Positions 48,301-57,821 of a stretch of 64,000 nucleotides of DNA are shown piece by piece (within the stretch, counting starts at the first letter, position 1; every line of letters begins with the position of its first letter). The stretch is from assembly GCA_020631735.1 (NCBI GenBank), contig CM036225.1:69428662-69492661 (forward strand). Direction: 5' to 3'. The position numbers and the translations under genes were made by a program. A model generated the notes under the pieces. The model made no database searches. It was not told where the DNA came from and saw only the letters and a program-made list of their open reading frames with translations. Source of the DNA: Saccharum officinarum (lineage: Eukaryota > Streptophyta > Magnoliopsida > Poales > Poaceae).

Positions 48301-50898
48301 CACTTGTTAGTCACTGGATTCTCACTTTTGGTAATAGCAGAATCCTTACTCTCATCGAGAGAGGATGACACTAGGAGTTGGGGCAATTTTCTAGTTTATT
48401 TCTCACACAAACTCATACAATACCATGCCAACCTGAGGGGTTGGGGTTACATACTTATAGGCTGCTAGCCAGCCAAGCATATGCCAAGATGCTAGTCTAA
48501 GATGCTAGTCTAAGATGCTGTCCTAGATGGCAACTGCTGTCCTAAAAGCAGATGCTGTCCTAGATGCTAACTGCTGTCCTAAAAGCAGATGCTGTCCTAG
48601 ATGCTGTCCTAGATGCTAACTGCTGTTCTAACAACAGTCAAAAGATGCTGGACACAAAGATCATGTGCTGCGTACTGCAGCAGCCCCACACCCACCAGCC
48701 AACACAGAGACTTATCCATCAAATATAAGCTTACTAGCATCTCTGTAGTGCCATTTGTATGCACAATTTCCTGGATGTTTCATTATAAGGCATGAAGAGT
48801 TGTCCGAAAATGGTTCTGCCATGCATGAGGTTCAGTCCTTAAAATTGCTTTGCTTGTAACAAAAAAGTTCAATTGTTTTAGAGGTAACAGGAAAATGGTT
48901 GCAAAAGGCAGATGTTATCCTATTGAGTTGTCTACCTGTTAGTATCAACCATTTAAATACATGTAAGAAATCAATTTTCTGCTTAGCTGTGTTTGGTTAT
49001 GTTTATCTGAGGTTTTAGGGAACATCTAGGATGATCATTTTAATGTTTAGGACAGAAGTAAGTACTGCTGGATATAAACTTGCAAGACAATTTTGTGCAT
49101 TATGCTACACTTTACTGCCAAGCTCTTTAGTTTGGCATCTTGCATGCGTTTTACCAGTAAATCTAAATTGTACTAAAAGGCCAAACATTAGATGGAATAA
49201 GTAATTTATCAGGCAACACATTCTTCATTGTCTCATTGTTAATAATACCATATTACCATTAAAAGTTTACTGCTCTACTATGTATTTTGCTTCTTGGAGG
49301 AATATAAGTGTCTGGGTATTTTCATTGTCTGGTCAATGAGAATTCTTTATTTGTGTTTCAGATAAAAGAAAATTTACTGGGCAGAATAGTAAGATTTCAG
49401 ACAGAACGCTGGACAGTACCTTGGACTGGACAAACCATTGCTCAGGTTAGTTCTTCCATCCATCTTCTGAGGTGACACTAATGCTCAGTTGCAGCTTCAT
49501 ATTTTCTATGGCTGAATGATATGTTTATATGTTAAGTTTCCATCAATTGTTGGCAGACTGCTGAAATTTGAAAGATGCAATGCACTGTCAATGTGGGTCC
49601 ATAGTTTCTATTGTAGTTTTAAACCTACATAGCTATGCATTTTGTAGGCTTTAGCAGTAATTATAGCATGTTTCTATTTGTATTTTATATTTTACACAGC
49701 ACACTTGAGGATTTGTGCCAACCTGAACTTTGTGGGGACCAATGTTTTCAAATCGTCTGGTCGGACCTGGTCGACCTGGGACCGACCAGGACGATTAATC
49801 ACGATTAATCGCGATTAATCGGACGACTTGTACAGGTCGACAGTACCCCTGATCGGTCACCTGAGACCGACCAAGACAATTAATCGCGATTAATCGGACG
49901 ACTTGAAAACATTGGTGGGGACTAAAAGGCTTTGCTGTTTGTCATACAGTTCAAATGGGAATTTTATACATTTATCTCTGTTTTAGTTATGGTATATCTT
50001 CTCCCTCATATATATGCTAGCAAGATTTATACACATAACAGAAATGAATGATGGATGGCATCATTGAGTCCTAGTTTCACATATGGGGAATGCTCGTTGT
50101 TGATTCTCTGACTTAAGTAGATAGTTAAATCAGAGGTGTTCATCAAATCTAATGATCCCTTAGGATCTTAGCACTTCACTTGAAATGTGCTATAAGAAGA
50201 AATGACACATTTGTAATTTATGAATGCAGGTCATGATTTTATGGATTGCCACATTTTGGTTTGTGGGTTCCTGGATAGTGCCATTCTTGGCTCATGCTGC
50301 TGGGTTTAGCAAGGAAACATTGACGCACAGAGGCCAGGCACTATATAGTCTCTTGACAGACATAACAGAAGGCCTTGCTGGGATTGCAATCCTTCACCAA
50401 TGCCTTGGTAGATTCCGGCCCCTTCCTCCAGGCTGGTTTGAGTTCAATTTGAAGGGCAAATGGCATTTGGATGTAGCATTTGGGTGCCTGTTATTCCCAT
50501 TAGTCAATCTGCTCTCTCACATAAACATCAGCCTAGTTCCAATGTCACCAGGTCCAGTTGTCGGGGTTTCCAGTGTAGAACAGTCCATTGTGGCACGTGA
50601 TCCAGTAGCAATGGCCCTGTATGCAGTGGTAGTCACTGTGTGTGCACCTATATGGGAAGAAATTGTGTTCCGAGGATTCCTTCTCCCATCTCTAACACGG
50701 TACATGCCACTTCCATGGTCGATTCTAGCAAGTGCTGCTGCTTTCGCACTCGCTCACTTCAATGCACAGAGGGTGATGCCTTTAGTGTTTCTTGGAGTGG
50801 TGATGGGAGGGGTCTTTGCAAGATCACGCAACCTACTGGCATCGATGGTGCTGCATAGCTTGTGGAATGGCTTTGTGTTCTTGGATTTGATGAAATGA
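36194..50898 (+). CDS. Plastid-type CPBP (CAAX-like) intramembrane metalloprotease, four exons
   Basis: Exons are 36194-36310, 36686-36886, 49362-49445 and 50230-50898, all in phase 0, giving 356 residues. The first 39 residues are rich in Ala, Ser, Pro and Arg with few acids, like a chloroplast transit peptide. Residues about 135-356 hold several membrane segments and the CPBP signature: EEIVFR (Glu277, Glu278, Arg282), FALAH (His310) and HSLWN (His343, Asn347). These residues form the presumed metal site and active site of this family, known as CAAX protease or ABI family. The start was chosen because it is the only ATG in the open frame of exon 1. It may correspond to Arabidopsis SCO4-like proteases (recollection). 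Intron 2 starts with GC and contains about 11.2 kb of Copia elements. The coding frame is intact. Confidence 0.85.
36686..36886 (+). CDS. CPBP protease exon 2
   Basis: Codes for 67 residues, acidic and hydrophilic (a GGVEVKEEEVSSSNEEQ stretch), ending DRDWFLQLQK. The acceptor is TTTTAG|GG. The donor is AAG|GCAAGT, a GC donor with otherwise perfect consensus. This is likely the start of the mature plastid protein. Confidence 0.7.
37540..38021 (-). repeat. 3' LTR of Copia element 1
   Basis: 482 bases from TGTTGGC to TAACA. It contains repeated 'ggctgagtacagccccaactact' type phrases at 37770-37850. Adjoins the PPT at 38022. Confidence 0.9.
38046..42428 (-). pseudogene. Gag-pol polyprotein of Copia element 1 (two amber codons)
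   Basis: One minus-strand frame of 1,461 codons runs from Met at 42428 to a stop at 38046. It is broken only by TAG at 39954-39956 and TAG at 39648-39650, the second probably a former Trp. The order is an Ala-rich start, Copia gag (about residues 40-230), CCHC knuckle CRRCGKVGHWAREC (about 277), protease DSGASNHMTG (about 367), integrase finger and catalytic Asp, Asp, Glu (GDLCGP, RTDRGGEF, NGVVERRNQ), RT (FKVKRDERG, GVYVDDLIV) and RNase H (YSDADMAGD, STCEAEY). Both stops lie in the integrase-RT linker, outside the catalytic domains. The order INT before RT defines Copia. Confidence 0.9.
42474..42944 (-). repeat. 5' LTR of Copia element 1
   Basis: 471 bases, near-identical to the 3' LTR at 37540. 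Differences are small indels in the CA repeat and in the 'gtctacttctac' segment, and single changes. Confidence 0.9.
43314..46770 (-). pseudogene. Pol region of Copia element 2 (frameshifts and stop)
   Basis: After a TGA directly behind gag (near 46768) the frame continues through the protease (DTGATHHMTG, about 46580). It shifts near 46440 and reopens at 46402. This part holds the integrase (WHERFGHLNF finger, GDLCGP, RTDNGGEF, NGVVERRNQ), a Pro/Ser-rich linker (about 45090-45250) and RT (GVYVDDLVIT). A one-base loss near 44186-44190 shifts the frame again inside RT, after SDLGPLS. RNase H (YSDSDHAGD, SSCEAEY) ends at 43314. The element is inactive. It is related to but clearly different from Copia element 1. 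Confidence 0.85.
46771..48159 (-). pseudogene. Gag of Copia element 2
   Basis: This open frame of 462 residues starts with about 75 residues that are almost all Ala, Glu and Arg and probably helical. A Gly/His-rich repeat (GGAHGGGAP type, about 130-150) follows. The Copia gag core (about 185-345) contains TLTKTNYVEWATVMR and a CCHC knuckle (CYNCGKLGHWAKDC) ends it. The TGA after CRQP probably came from CGA. The Ala-rich start is unusual for a Copia gag. Confidence 0.85.
48305..48721 (-). repeat. 5' LTR of Copia element 2
   Basis: 417 bases from TGTTAGTCACTGG to CCATCA. A short-period array of 'gatgctgtcctagatgctaac' type units (48485-48640) is arranged differently from that in the 3' LTR (43095-43240). 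Confidence 0.88.
48727..49361 (+). other. Remaining intron 2 sequence of the protease gene
   Basis: AT-rich intron sequence from the end of Copia element 2 to the exon 3 acceptor. With 36887-37492 it makes an original intron of about 1.25 kb. No further element or ORF is seen. Confidence 0.6.
49362..49445 (+). CDS. CPBP protease exon 3
   Basis: Codes for 28 residues, IKENLLGRIVRF to TGQTIAQ. Acceptor TGTTTCAG|AT and donor CAG|GTTAGT are good. The length keeps phase 0 with both neighbours. Confidence 0.75.
49740..49914. mobile_element. hAT-type MITE in intron 3
   Basis: 175 bases with inverted ends (start CAATGTTTTCAAATCGTC, end GACGACTTGAAAACATTG) and a perfect 8-base target copy GTGGGGAC on both sides (49732-49739, 49915-49922). 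An 8-base target fits the hAT superfamily. The inside holds repeated 'cgattaatcgcgattaatc' palindromic phrases and paired 'gaccgacca' motifs, so a single strand could fold strongly. Confidence 0.85.
50230..50898 (+). CDS. CPBP protease exon 4 (catalytic membrane domain)
   Basis: Codes for 222 residues and the stop at 50896-50898. It carries all membrane segments and the EEIVFR, FALAHF and HSLWNG motifs. The acceptor is AATGCAG|GT. Confidence 0.85.
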   Translation, partial: VMILWIATFWFVGSWIVPFLAHAAGFSKETLTHRGQALYSLLTDITEGLAGIAILHQCLGRFRPLPPGWFEFNLKGKWHLDVAFGCLLFPLVNLLSHINISLVPMSPGPVVGVSSVEQSIVARDPVAMALYAVVVTVCAPIWEEIVFRGFLLPSLTRYMPLPWSILASAAAFALAHFNAQRVMPLVFLGVVMGGVFARSRNLLASMVLHSLWNGFVFLDLMK

Positions 50899-51679
50899 GC
50901 TGAGCTGGTATTATTGTTTCAGTTCAAACTTGGACATACCTGCTGGAGCCTCGTCTGAAAATGTTTTGGTGTAACATGGACAGGATTGATTCTATTCTTT
51001 TCTGGACAAAAACAAGTCATTTAATGCAGCGGCGAAATAGAAGAAATCATGTAGTCTGAAGCGAAGAGGGAACAGTTAGTGCAGGAAAGTAGACAACAGA
51101 AGAAATGTTTTTTGAGAATTTTATGTAGATGATTAATCACTGCAGCCTTAGGACCTGTACCCAGCTTCCAGAAGCATCTGCCACATTTTTGTAAATTACA
51201 TACGCGGGAGAATAATTGTCTCGTCGTGTATAGAATTCCCCGTCCATATTGTTAAGGAAATATATGATTTCCAGTCATAGAGTGCCATGCCTTGAACGCC
51301 TGAATGGCTGTATGCTTTGGATGTTTGTACTTGCATCGTTCTTTTCTGTACAAACTGCACATTCTAAACTGTGCACAAGTTATCCAACACAATGGAAATG
51401 GACACTGCCAATCTTGAGTCTGGTGATAGCATGTGTTTGTGCTGCCCTGAGTTCCTCAGTGCGGCAACCTCCTTGCTAGATGGACATGGACACCTGAAGC
51501 ATGCTGGAGAAATGATCTGGTTGCAAATCTCCCTTTAATTAATTATTTTTCATTCTCCCTTCTCTTTAATTATTTATTACACCTACCACTAGAATATCAT
51601 CCACCTAGATGGAACCGAGATACACCATCTAAATTTGACCTAAATGCTAATACCATGTGAAAGAATTTAAGGAAAATGC
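50899..51679 (+). other. 3' UTR and downstream flank of the protease gene
   Basis: No further gene is recognised. The 3' UTR probably spans the first few hundred bases. AATAAA-like signals are weak, so I cannot place a poly(A) site. One 76-codon open frame (51249-51479) has no domain and I do not call it. Confidence 0.4.
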
Positions 51680-51681
51680 TA

Positions 51682-51771
51682 CTCCCTCCGTTCCAAAACG
51701 GATGTACCAAAAAAGTTAAAGCGACTTATAATTCGAAACTATTATCTAGATGTATAGCAAAACGGAGGGAG
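51682..51771. mobile_element. Short Stowaway-like MITE
   Basis: 90 bases with inverted ends (CTCCCTCCGTTCCAAAACG and CAAAACGGAGGGAG) and TA on each side (51680-51681, 51772-51773). It is short for the type and may have lost internal sequence. Confidence 0.75.
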
Positions 51772-51922
51772 TACGTGATATTACCATCTCATAGTAAAAG
51801 TTCGTCAGTACTATGTATAGATGCTTATAAGAATGATAATAAAAGGGAGATTAAAATTTTCTTCGAAAGATGCTACGTGATATTACCATCTCATATTAAA
51901 ATGATCGCGCAGGTGCTATGTA

Positions 51923-52161
51923 CTCCTCTGTACTAGATATAGGAGATTCAAGTTCGTTGTAAGTTAAACTATGCAAAGTTTAACAAAATTCCTAGATAAG
52001 AGTATTACCATCTATGACGTCAGAGAGGTAGATTATGATATATCCAATGATACTGATTTAATGTGGTAACTATTATGTTTCTTTTCTATAGTTTTGGTCA
52101 AAAGTTAACAAAACTTAACCTATGACAAATTTACATCCCTTATATTTCAGGGAGGAGTGAG
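51923..52161. mobile_element. Decayed MITE-like element
   Basis: Starts CTCCTCTGTACTAGATATAGG after TA (51921-51922) and ends TTTCAGGGAGGAGTGAG before TA (52162-52163). The ends are imperfect inverted matches. Direct repeats flank it: 'atgcttataagaatga(t/c)aataaaa' occurs at about 51820 and 52166. Confidence 0.5.
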
Positions 52162-52163
52162 TA

Positions 52164-52499
52164 CATGCTTATAAGAATGACAATAAAAGAAATTAGATCT
52201 TTCTTCAAAAAGAAATTAATTTTCTTATAACGAAAGCTGCCCCAAGGCTCGGGCCTTCTCCTCTCGCCACGTCGCCGGCAATTTCTCGGCCATCGGATCT
52301 CGAACGGACGGCTCAAGCAACTCCAAAGGTCACTATCTGAGCACTGTTTACTACTGTTCACGTACTGTTCACACTAGAATCGCTACGCGTACACGAGAAA
52401 CGTACCCACAAAATGAAAGTAAACCCTTTTCCTTTCCAAAAAATTTCTAGAAAACCCCTAAATAAATTAAAACCTACCCAAATATTTTCCCCCTCTTCT
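52164..52499. other. Intergenic; GC-rich patch of unknown origin
   Basis: A GC-rich stretch (52230-52330) followed by 'gtttactactgttcacgtactgttcac' phrases, which look like repeat ends. No gene is supported. Confidence 0.35.
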
Positions 52500-52792
52500 T
52501 CATCATAAAAAATAAAATCCTACGTGTTCAAATCCTTTTTTTTTTCTAATTTTCGGTGATGCCACTTCTTCATCATCCAAAAATGCAAAATAATTTCCAA
52601 ATTCATCCTTACTCCAAATCCCATAATTCTTCCACCAAAAATAATCTAAAATAAAATCCTATATATTCAAAACTTACAAAAATTACATCTCATCCATCCT
52701 AACTCCGAATCCCATAATTCTTCCACACACAAAAACTAAAATAAAATCCCACATATTCAAATCTTTTTTTCTAATTTTCGGTGATTATCAAT
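52500..52792. repeat. AT-rich imperfect direct repeats
   Basis: Units sharing 'aaataaaatcc(t/c)a(c/t)' followed by 'attcaaa', 'tttttctaattttcggtgat' and 'aatcccataattcttccac' occur about three times in rotated, partly deleted forms. 'tttttctaattttcggtgat' is seen near 52540 and 52765, and 'aatcccataattcttccac' near 52617 and 52708. This is a degenerate tandem repeat of roughly 90-110 bases. Confidence 0.55.
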
Positions 52793-52922
52793 TTTCTCAT
52801 TGGTAAATCATAAAACTGTAGAACCACCATAAAATCAACATATGCAGATCAAACATGGCGAGTAAGAACAGAAAGACAATCCTAAAGACAAATGGAAATT
52901 GAAAAACTAATAAGAAAAGAAC

Positions 52923-53012
52923 GCCGTCCGTGGGGATCGAACCCACGACCACGTGGTTAAAAGCCACGCGCTCTACCACTGGCCACGCGCTCTACCACTG
53001 AGCTAGGACGGC
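52923..53012 (-). pseudogene. tRNA-Lys(UUU)-like gene with 19-base internal duplication
   Basis: On the minus strand the acceptor ends GCCGTCC and GGACGGC pair fully. The D arm, the anticodon stem-loop (loop CTTTTAA, anticodon TTT) and the T arm (GTGGGTTCGATCCCCAC) are all present. A perfect 19-base tandem copy (CAGTGGTAGAGCGCGTGGC) repeats part of the D arm and the 5' anticodon stem. Without it the gene would be a normal 71-base tRNA. With it, the fold is disrupted unless the extra piece loops out, so I call it a pseudogene. No CCA is encoded, as expected for a nuclear tRNA gene. Confidence 0.85.
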
Positions 53013-55763
53013 AACTGCTTCTGTACAATCGATTCAACATAATTGTTTACTAGGTAAATGCCCGTGCGTTGCAACGAGAGCAAAATATTGTAATACAGCT
53101 ATAACACACATGGACAATTGTAATGCAAATCAAATCAATCATAACAGAAAGGAGCCTTATGAAGCATAAAACTGGTGATAACTTTGTTAAAAGGCATTAA
53201 TGGCCAAAAGAACATCAATATGAAATTTGAATTCATATTAATTCATTACATTTATATTTCAAAATTTCAAAGTCTAATAATCCATCTTTACAAATAATCC
53301 AACGTAGGGAAAACCCATTTTTTGTATAATCTCTTCGAATAATCCTGCCAGTCGAGCTCCCTCCCCCTATGGCTTACCATTGTGAGCTCGATCCTAGGAT
53401 GATCTAACATGGTGAATATCACAGGATAGTGTATCCACCGAGGAACTAACCACCAAGCACTTGCATCATACAATACAAGAGACATTCAATCCTTTGAGTG
53501 CATAAGGTCGAGTGCCTTGCCGCATGTCTTCTCTCTTCTAAACTCTCTTCTCAGGCAACAAAAATAAGCACCTCAAGAAACAATAACAAGCAGGTAGGTT
53601 AGCCTCGTTGATCGCCTCAAATGCCAGCACCAACGGTCTACAAGGTCTACACACCAACACAAAAGTAACTGAATTCACTACATTTTTATTAGGCCAAAAA
53701 ACTTGCAACCTCAAATGTACAGATCAAATTGTCAGGCAGAGACACTGTCCGTCATAGTTAAGTATGTGTAATAGTGTAATATACGACAGGGACATACCTT
53801 TATTTTTCTTGATTTCTACTTTCTCATTAAGCTTGCAAAAATAAAGCAAAATATAAATTGATAAATATTTAGTCAAAGTAGGTGCAGAACAATAAAACTA
53901 ACACATAACACGATGACTCATCGAGTGGTAGTTAGGCTCTTGGCATAAAAGTGAACTATTTTTAAATTCATAAACCATGCAAAAGAAAAACAACTTGAAC
54001 TCAACAAAGAAAAAGCACTCACAAATCCAGTTCTTAGGTCAACAAAGATGAAGCATCAAAAGTGCTCGATCTGAAGTTCTGAACGAGTGCAAGTCCTTAA
54101 AAAAATACTAATCACAGGTAGCGGTGCTACCATTCAATCTTCCAGTTACACTGACCAGTTCAGGGTGAACTAATGCAAATGAGAGGGAATGGAGGGAAAG
54201 GGTCTCCTCTAAATTCTAAGCAACATTTATTAGGTTAAGAAACACCAAAGCAATCACAACCCCATACAGTGAGACTCTAAATTCTAATTGTCTAAATCCT
54301 AAATATGCAGAAAAAAGACACACCTTGTCCTTATTACCTGCATGTTCATCATGATGAAATTACAGGATTAGTGACTATTTTAGTCTCATTGAGTTAATAA
54401 TATATCTGAGAGCCAGAGTAGGTGAAAGGTGCATGTCTTTCCACAGTGCAGAAAAAGAAAGCAACTGGTAGTATTAAAGATAACTCTCCAAACAAAAAAA
54501 CTTCACTTTATGTCTTTATCTTCTGTAATAGCGAATCTGTTTGCCCTTAAACTTGTGGCACTACTTTATTTGCAAATTAAAGAAAAAAATAGGTCTGGGA
54601 CATGTTAAGTTTCTGGAAGATAATATAACATCAAAAATAAAGTCTAGATCTTATACTTGTATGCAAGATAAAGTACATGTCTACATAGTCAAAAAGTTGA
54701 ACAATTCAAATTATTCTGTAACAAGCTCATATATCATTCTGCTATTACGACCATTTGTTATTATGGAATCCTTCTCTTCAAACAGCCTGTACCTAAGAGT
54801 ATTTGATAGACGTGTTCCACACCCTGGAGAGTATAATCACCAAACTGATGACCAAAACCAGATGTTTTATATGTATGATCTAATTCACCCCAACAGCATT
54901 ATGAAGCCCAAAGTGCACCACACGATCACAATCCATGCTCAAACAAGCAGGCAGCAACGACACACACAATGCCTCACTGAAACTTCAGACTCTGAAATTG
55001 TGAACCATTAATTTAGAGATTGGACACAATTTGCGAAGCAATATGATGAGTTATTTGTAAACCAGAATATGACATGAGCATTCGGGTAGTACGATGATGT
55101 TAGATATGTGAAAAAGATCAGGAAGCCCGACAAGCTCTATGCAATAAGTGATATTTTTACTAAAAAAAGACATGAGAAAATCTACCCATTGCCAATTGGT
55201 GAATCAAATTGATCTCTGGAAAGTTATCTTGACAGGATAACAGGAGGTACCTAACCTGAAGGGAAAAGCAGTTGCGAATGTAAGTCCTCAAAATAGACTT
55301 TGATCTGCTACTGTGTTGCTTATTCTGCCATACAGTATATGGACAGGGCTAATTTGACAGGGCTAAACGAACAGCACAGATTAGAAACTTGCCCACATCC
55401 TGATGCCCCTTCCTGCTTTCTCCCTTCGCAAAACCAGCAGCTGTGCATCAACACCAAGAGGGCAACAATCTGCAGCCAGCAGACGAGGTTTCACCAAGCA
55501 CCGCTACTATCCTTTTTGCTACTGCAATAGAGGATCCATCATTAGGATCAATCGATGGATACTCACCTGCTGAGACAAGGGGAAAACGGAGCACCGCCAC
55601 ACGGCGGCCACCGTGACCGAGCGGCCGAGTGCCGGATGCCGCCGCACGCTCGAAGCCGCACGGGAGGAGGCGACGCAGCGGGCACGGCCGCACGCCCGGC
55701 ACCATGCTCGAGCGGCCGAGCGTTGCACGCCGCCGGACGCTCGAAACCTCGAAGCTGTGCGCC
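53013..55763. other. Intergenic, no gene recognised
   Basis: Starts with 'gtaaatgcccgtgcgttgcaac' (53053 onward), a phrase I recall from widespread grass repeats. The rest is AT-rich. Open frames at 53288-53485 (minus) and 54541-55011 (plus) show no domain, and their neighbourhoods lack promoter or splice signals that I can defend. A GC-rich patch at 55590-55740 touches the Sirevirus LTR; it may be a decayed gene end but I see no domain. Confidence 0.4.
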
Positions 55764-56337
55764 TGAAACTCCTGTGTTTGGTGTTGGTAATGAGCGACAA
55801 TGACTAAGTACTAATTCTATGTCTAAGTTGTATGTAGCTTATAATGATTAGTACATTTCAAGATTGGTGGCAAAATGGACATGGTGATCATAATGGCCAC
55901 ACTTGGATTTGGACGCAACCCTACATGATCAAGGCAAAGGTATATGTTTAAGGATTGTGTTTTTAGTAACCAAGACACCTAGTTGATGTGTTTACATTAT
56001 AGGATAGATAGTCGTACTATAAAGAGGGGAATTACGTGGCTATTGAACTCCTAAGTGCCTCTAGGTGTGCATTTCATAATCATATGCATTTGGATAGAGC
56101 TAATATCGCCTCGAAAAATGATTGTGAAAATGCTAACACACTCACACATGTCGAGATCACTTGGTGGTGTTAGCACGTTTGCGAAGGCAGTGGAGTTTGA
56201 GCGGTAGAGAGGGTTTGGGTTCCTCTCTTCCTCCCATCGAGCTTGTGAGGCGGGATTCAGGCGTTTTCGAGGAGTTGAAACGACTATTTTCCACTGCACC
56301 GGAAGTCCGGAAAAGAAACGGAGGCGAACGGAGGTCA

Positions 56338-56815
56338 CAGAGGTGACCGGACGCCGAACCGGACGCGGTCTCTGGATGACCGGACGCGTCCGGTCAGCGT
56401 TCAGTGTCTGCGCGTATTTCAGTTTGATGATCGGACGCGAAGCGCGTCCGGTCATAGTCGATCGGACGCGTCTGGTCGTTCAGGGAGCTTGCTGGACTCT
56501 AACCGGACGCTGGCACTGTCGCGTCCGGTCATTTCTCCAGCGCGTCCGGTCGTTGTTTCGTTGAGCACTGCTCAGGCGACCAGCGCGTCCGGTCACTCAC
56601 GGGACCAGCGCGTCCGGTCGTTTCCAGCGCGTCCGGTCTGCGCGACCAGCGCGTCCGGTCGTTGCTTCGCAGTTAGCCGTTGTGCAACCGGCGCGTCCGG
56701 TCAGTTGGACCAGCGCGTCCGATCAGTGCTTCGCGACTTAGCCGTTGTGCGACCAGCGCGTCCGGTCAGTGTGACCAGCGCGTCCGGTCAGTTGAACCAG
56801 CGCGTCCGGTCATCA
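56338..56815 (+). repeat. Tandem GC-rich repeat array in Sirevirus LTR
   Basis: About twenty copies of a GCGTCCGGTC core, often as GACCAGCGCGTCCGGTC, spaced roughly 15-35 bases apart. A few copies are inverted (GACCGGACGCG). The array ends about 50 bases before the TATA box. It could be an enhancer-like or methylation-prone block; this is inference. Confidence 0.85.
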
Positions 56816-56864
56816 CGATTTAGGCTGTTTAAGTTTCTAACGGCTCTATTCGAATGGGTACGTC

Positions 56865-56872
56865 TATAAATA
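56865..56872 (+). promoter_or_regulatory. TATA box of Sirevirus LTR
   Basis: TATAAATA, followed by 'ctagttggccggctc'. The solo LTR has the same box at 61429-61436 in the same context, so it is conserved. Confidence 0.75.
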
Positions 56873-57769
56873 CTAGTTGGCCGGCTCAAGGCTCTCTCTC
56901 TCGAACATTTGACATATTTGTGAGCACTTTGAGCTAAGCAACTCTCCTCCCACTCATCTCTCTTGTTTCTTTGCATATTCGAAGTGAGATTGAGCGATCC
57001 AAGTGCATTTGCATTGTGAGATTACATCTAATTGGCACTTGGTGGTTGATTTGCTGCGGGATTCTTATTTCTCTTGGTGGTTGCCGCCACCTAGATGGCT
57101 TGGAGCAGCTTGGAGGCGTTGGCAAGAGTTGATGATTATTCTTGGCCACCTCCGGTGATTGTGAGGGGTTTGTGCCTACCTCGACGAAGCGCCAAAGGCA
57201 ACGTTAGTGGATTGCTCGTGTCATTTGCAACCTTTTGCCATTTGGTAGGTTCTTGTGGCGCCTTTTGAGAGGCTCGGTGTGTGACCGATTAGCCACCGAA
57301 CCACGTGGTGAAGAGGGACACAACGGGGACTAGCGTGCCGACAAGCACGTGAACCTCGGGATAAATCTTGTGTCATCACTTTCATATTGTGATTGATTGA
57401 TCCCGGTGTTCGGTTATCTTGGTATTCATTGTTGATCATATTGGTTGGCTCATTCTTCGCCCCTCGGTGAAACTCTAGCAACTCAACTCCGCATTACTTT
57501 CTTAGTTATCTTTGCTAGCTAGTTAGCTTTGCTTTTGTAGCTCCTTTGTGTAGCTTGCTAGTTGTAGTTGTAGTTACCTTCTCGGTTTGACTTGTGCGGT
57601 TGAGTGCATATACTAGAATTGTGAATTGGTTAGGTGGCTTGCAAACACCCCGTAGGCTAAGTAAAACTCGCATCTCGCTATTTGTTATATTGATAAACTT
57701 GTTTAGCTTGTCTTTGTAGAAAATTTTAAAAGACTATTCACCCCCCTCTAGCCATCAAAACCTTTCAAG

Positions 57770-57781
57770 TGGTATCAGAGC
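57770..57781 (+). other. Primer binding site, Sirevirus
   Basis: TGGTATCAGAGC, a perfect match to the 3' end of initiator tRNA-Met, two bases after the LTR end. Confidence 0.9.
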
Positions 57782-57821
57782 CGTGGTCACCGTTTGCAAG
57801 GCTTAACAACCTCGGTGTAAG

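Larger units (their letters stand above)
37498..48721 (-). mobile_element. Copia element 2, in intron 2 of the protease gene
   Basis: The LTRs start TGTTAGTC and end CCATCA. The left (3') LTR is 37498-37539 plus 42950-43305, split by Copia element 1; the right (5') LTR is 48305-48721. Perfect target copies AATAT flank it (37493-37497, 48722-48726). The PBS (minus TGGTATCGGAGC, 48291-48302) and PPT (minus CTTAGGGGGAGAG, 43306-43318) are in place. It runs against the host gene. Internal coding is broken. The LTRs carry a variable run of short repeats. Confidence 0.92.
55764..57767 (+). repeat. 5' LTR of the Sirevirus
   Basis: It opens TGAAACTCCTGTGTTTGG, matching the start of the solo LTR at 60130 (TGAAAGTCCCTAGTTTGG), and closes CCTTTCA before the PBS. 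It holds the repeat array at 56338-56815, a TATA box at 56865-56872 and a 'cacccccctctagccatc' phrase near its end that the solo LTR shares. The start is inferred from this alignment. Confidence 0.75.

Noticed and set aside
37498..48721. A single large Copia element
   Set aside because: Two pairs of LTRs, two target duplications (AATAT and ATCCT) and two primer sites show two nested elements.
54541..55011. 156-codon open frame as a possible gene
   Set aside because: AT-rich, low-complexity protein without a domain, and no promoter or splice support. I cannot exclude a decayed gene exon.
56338..56815. CRISPR-like array
   Set aside because: Core repeats are short, irregularly spaced and partly inverted, lie in an LTR of a plant element and have no cas genes.
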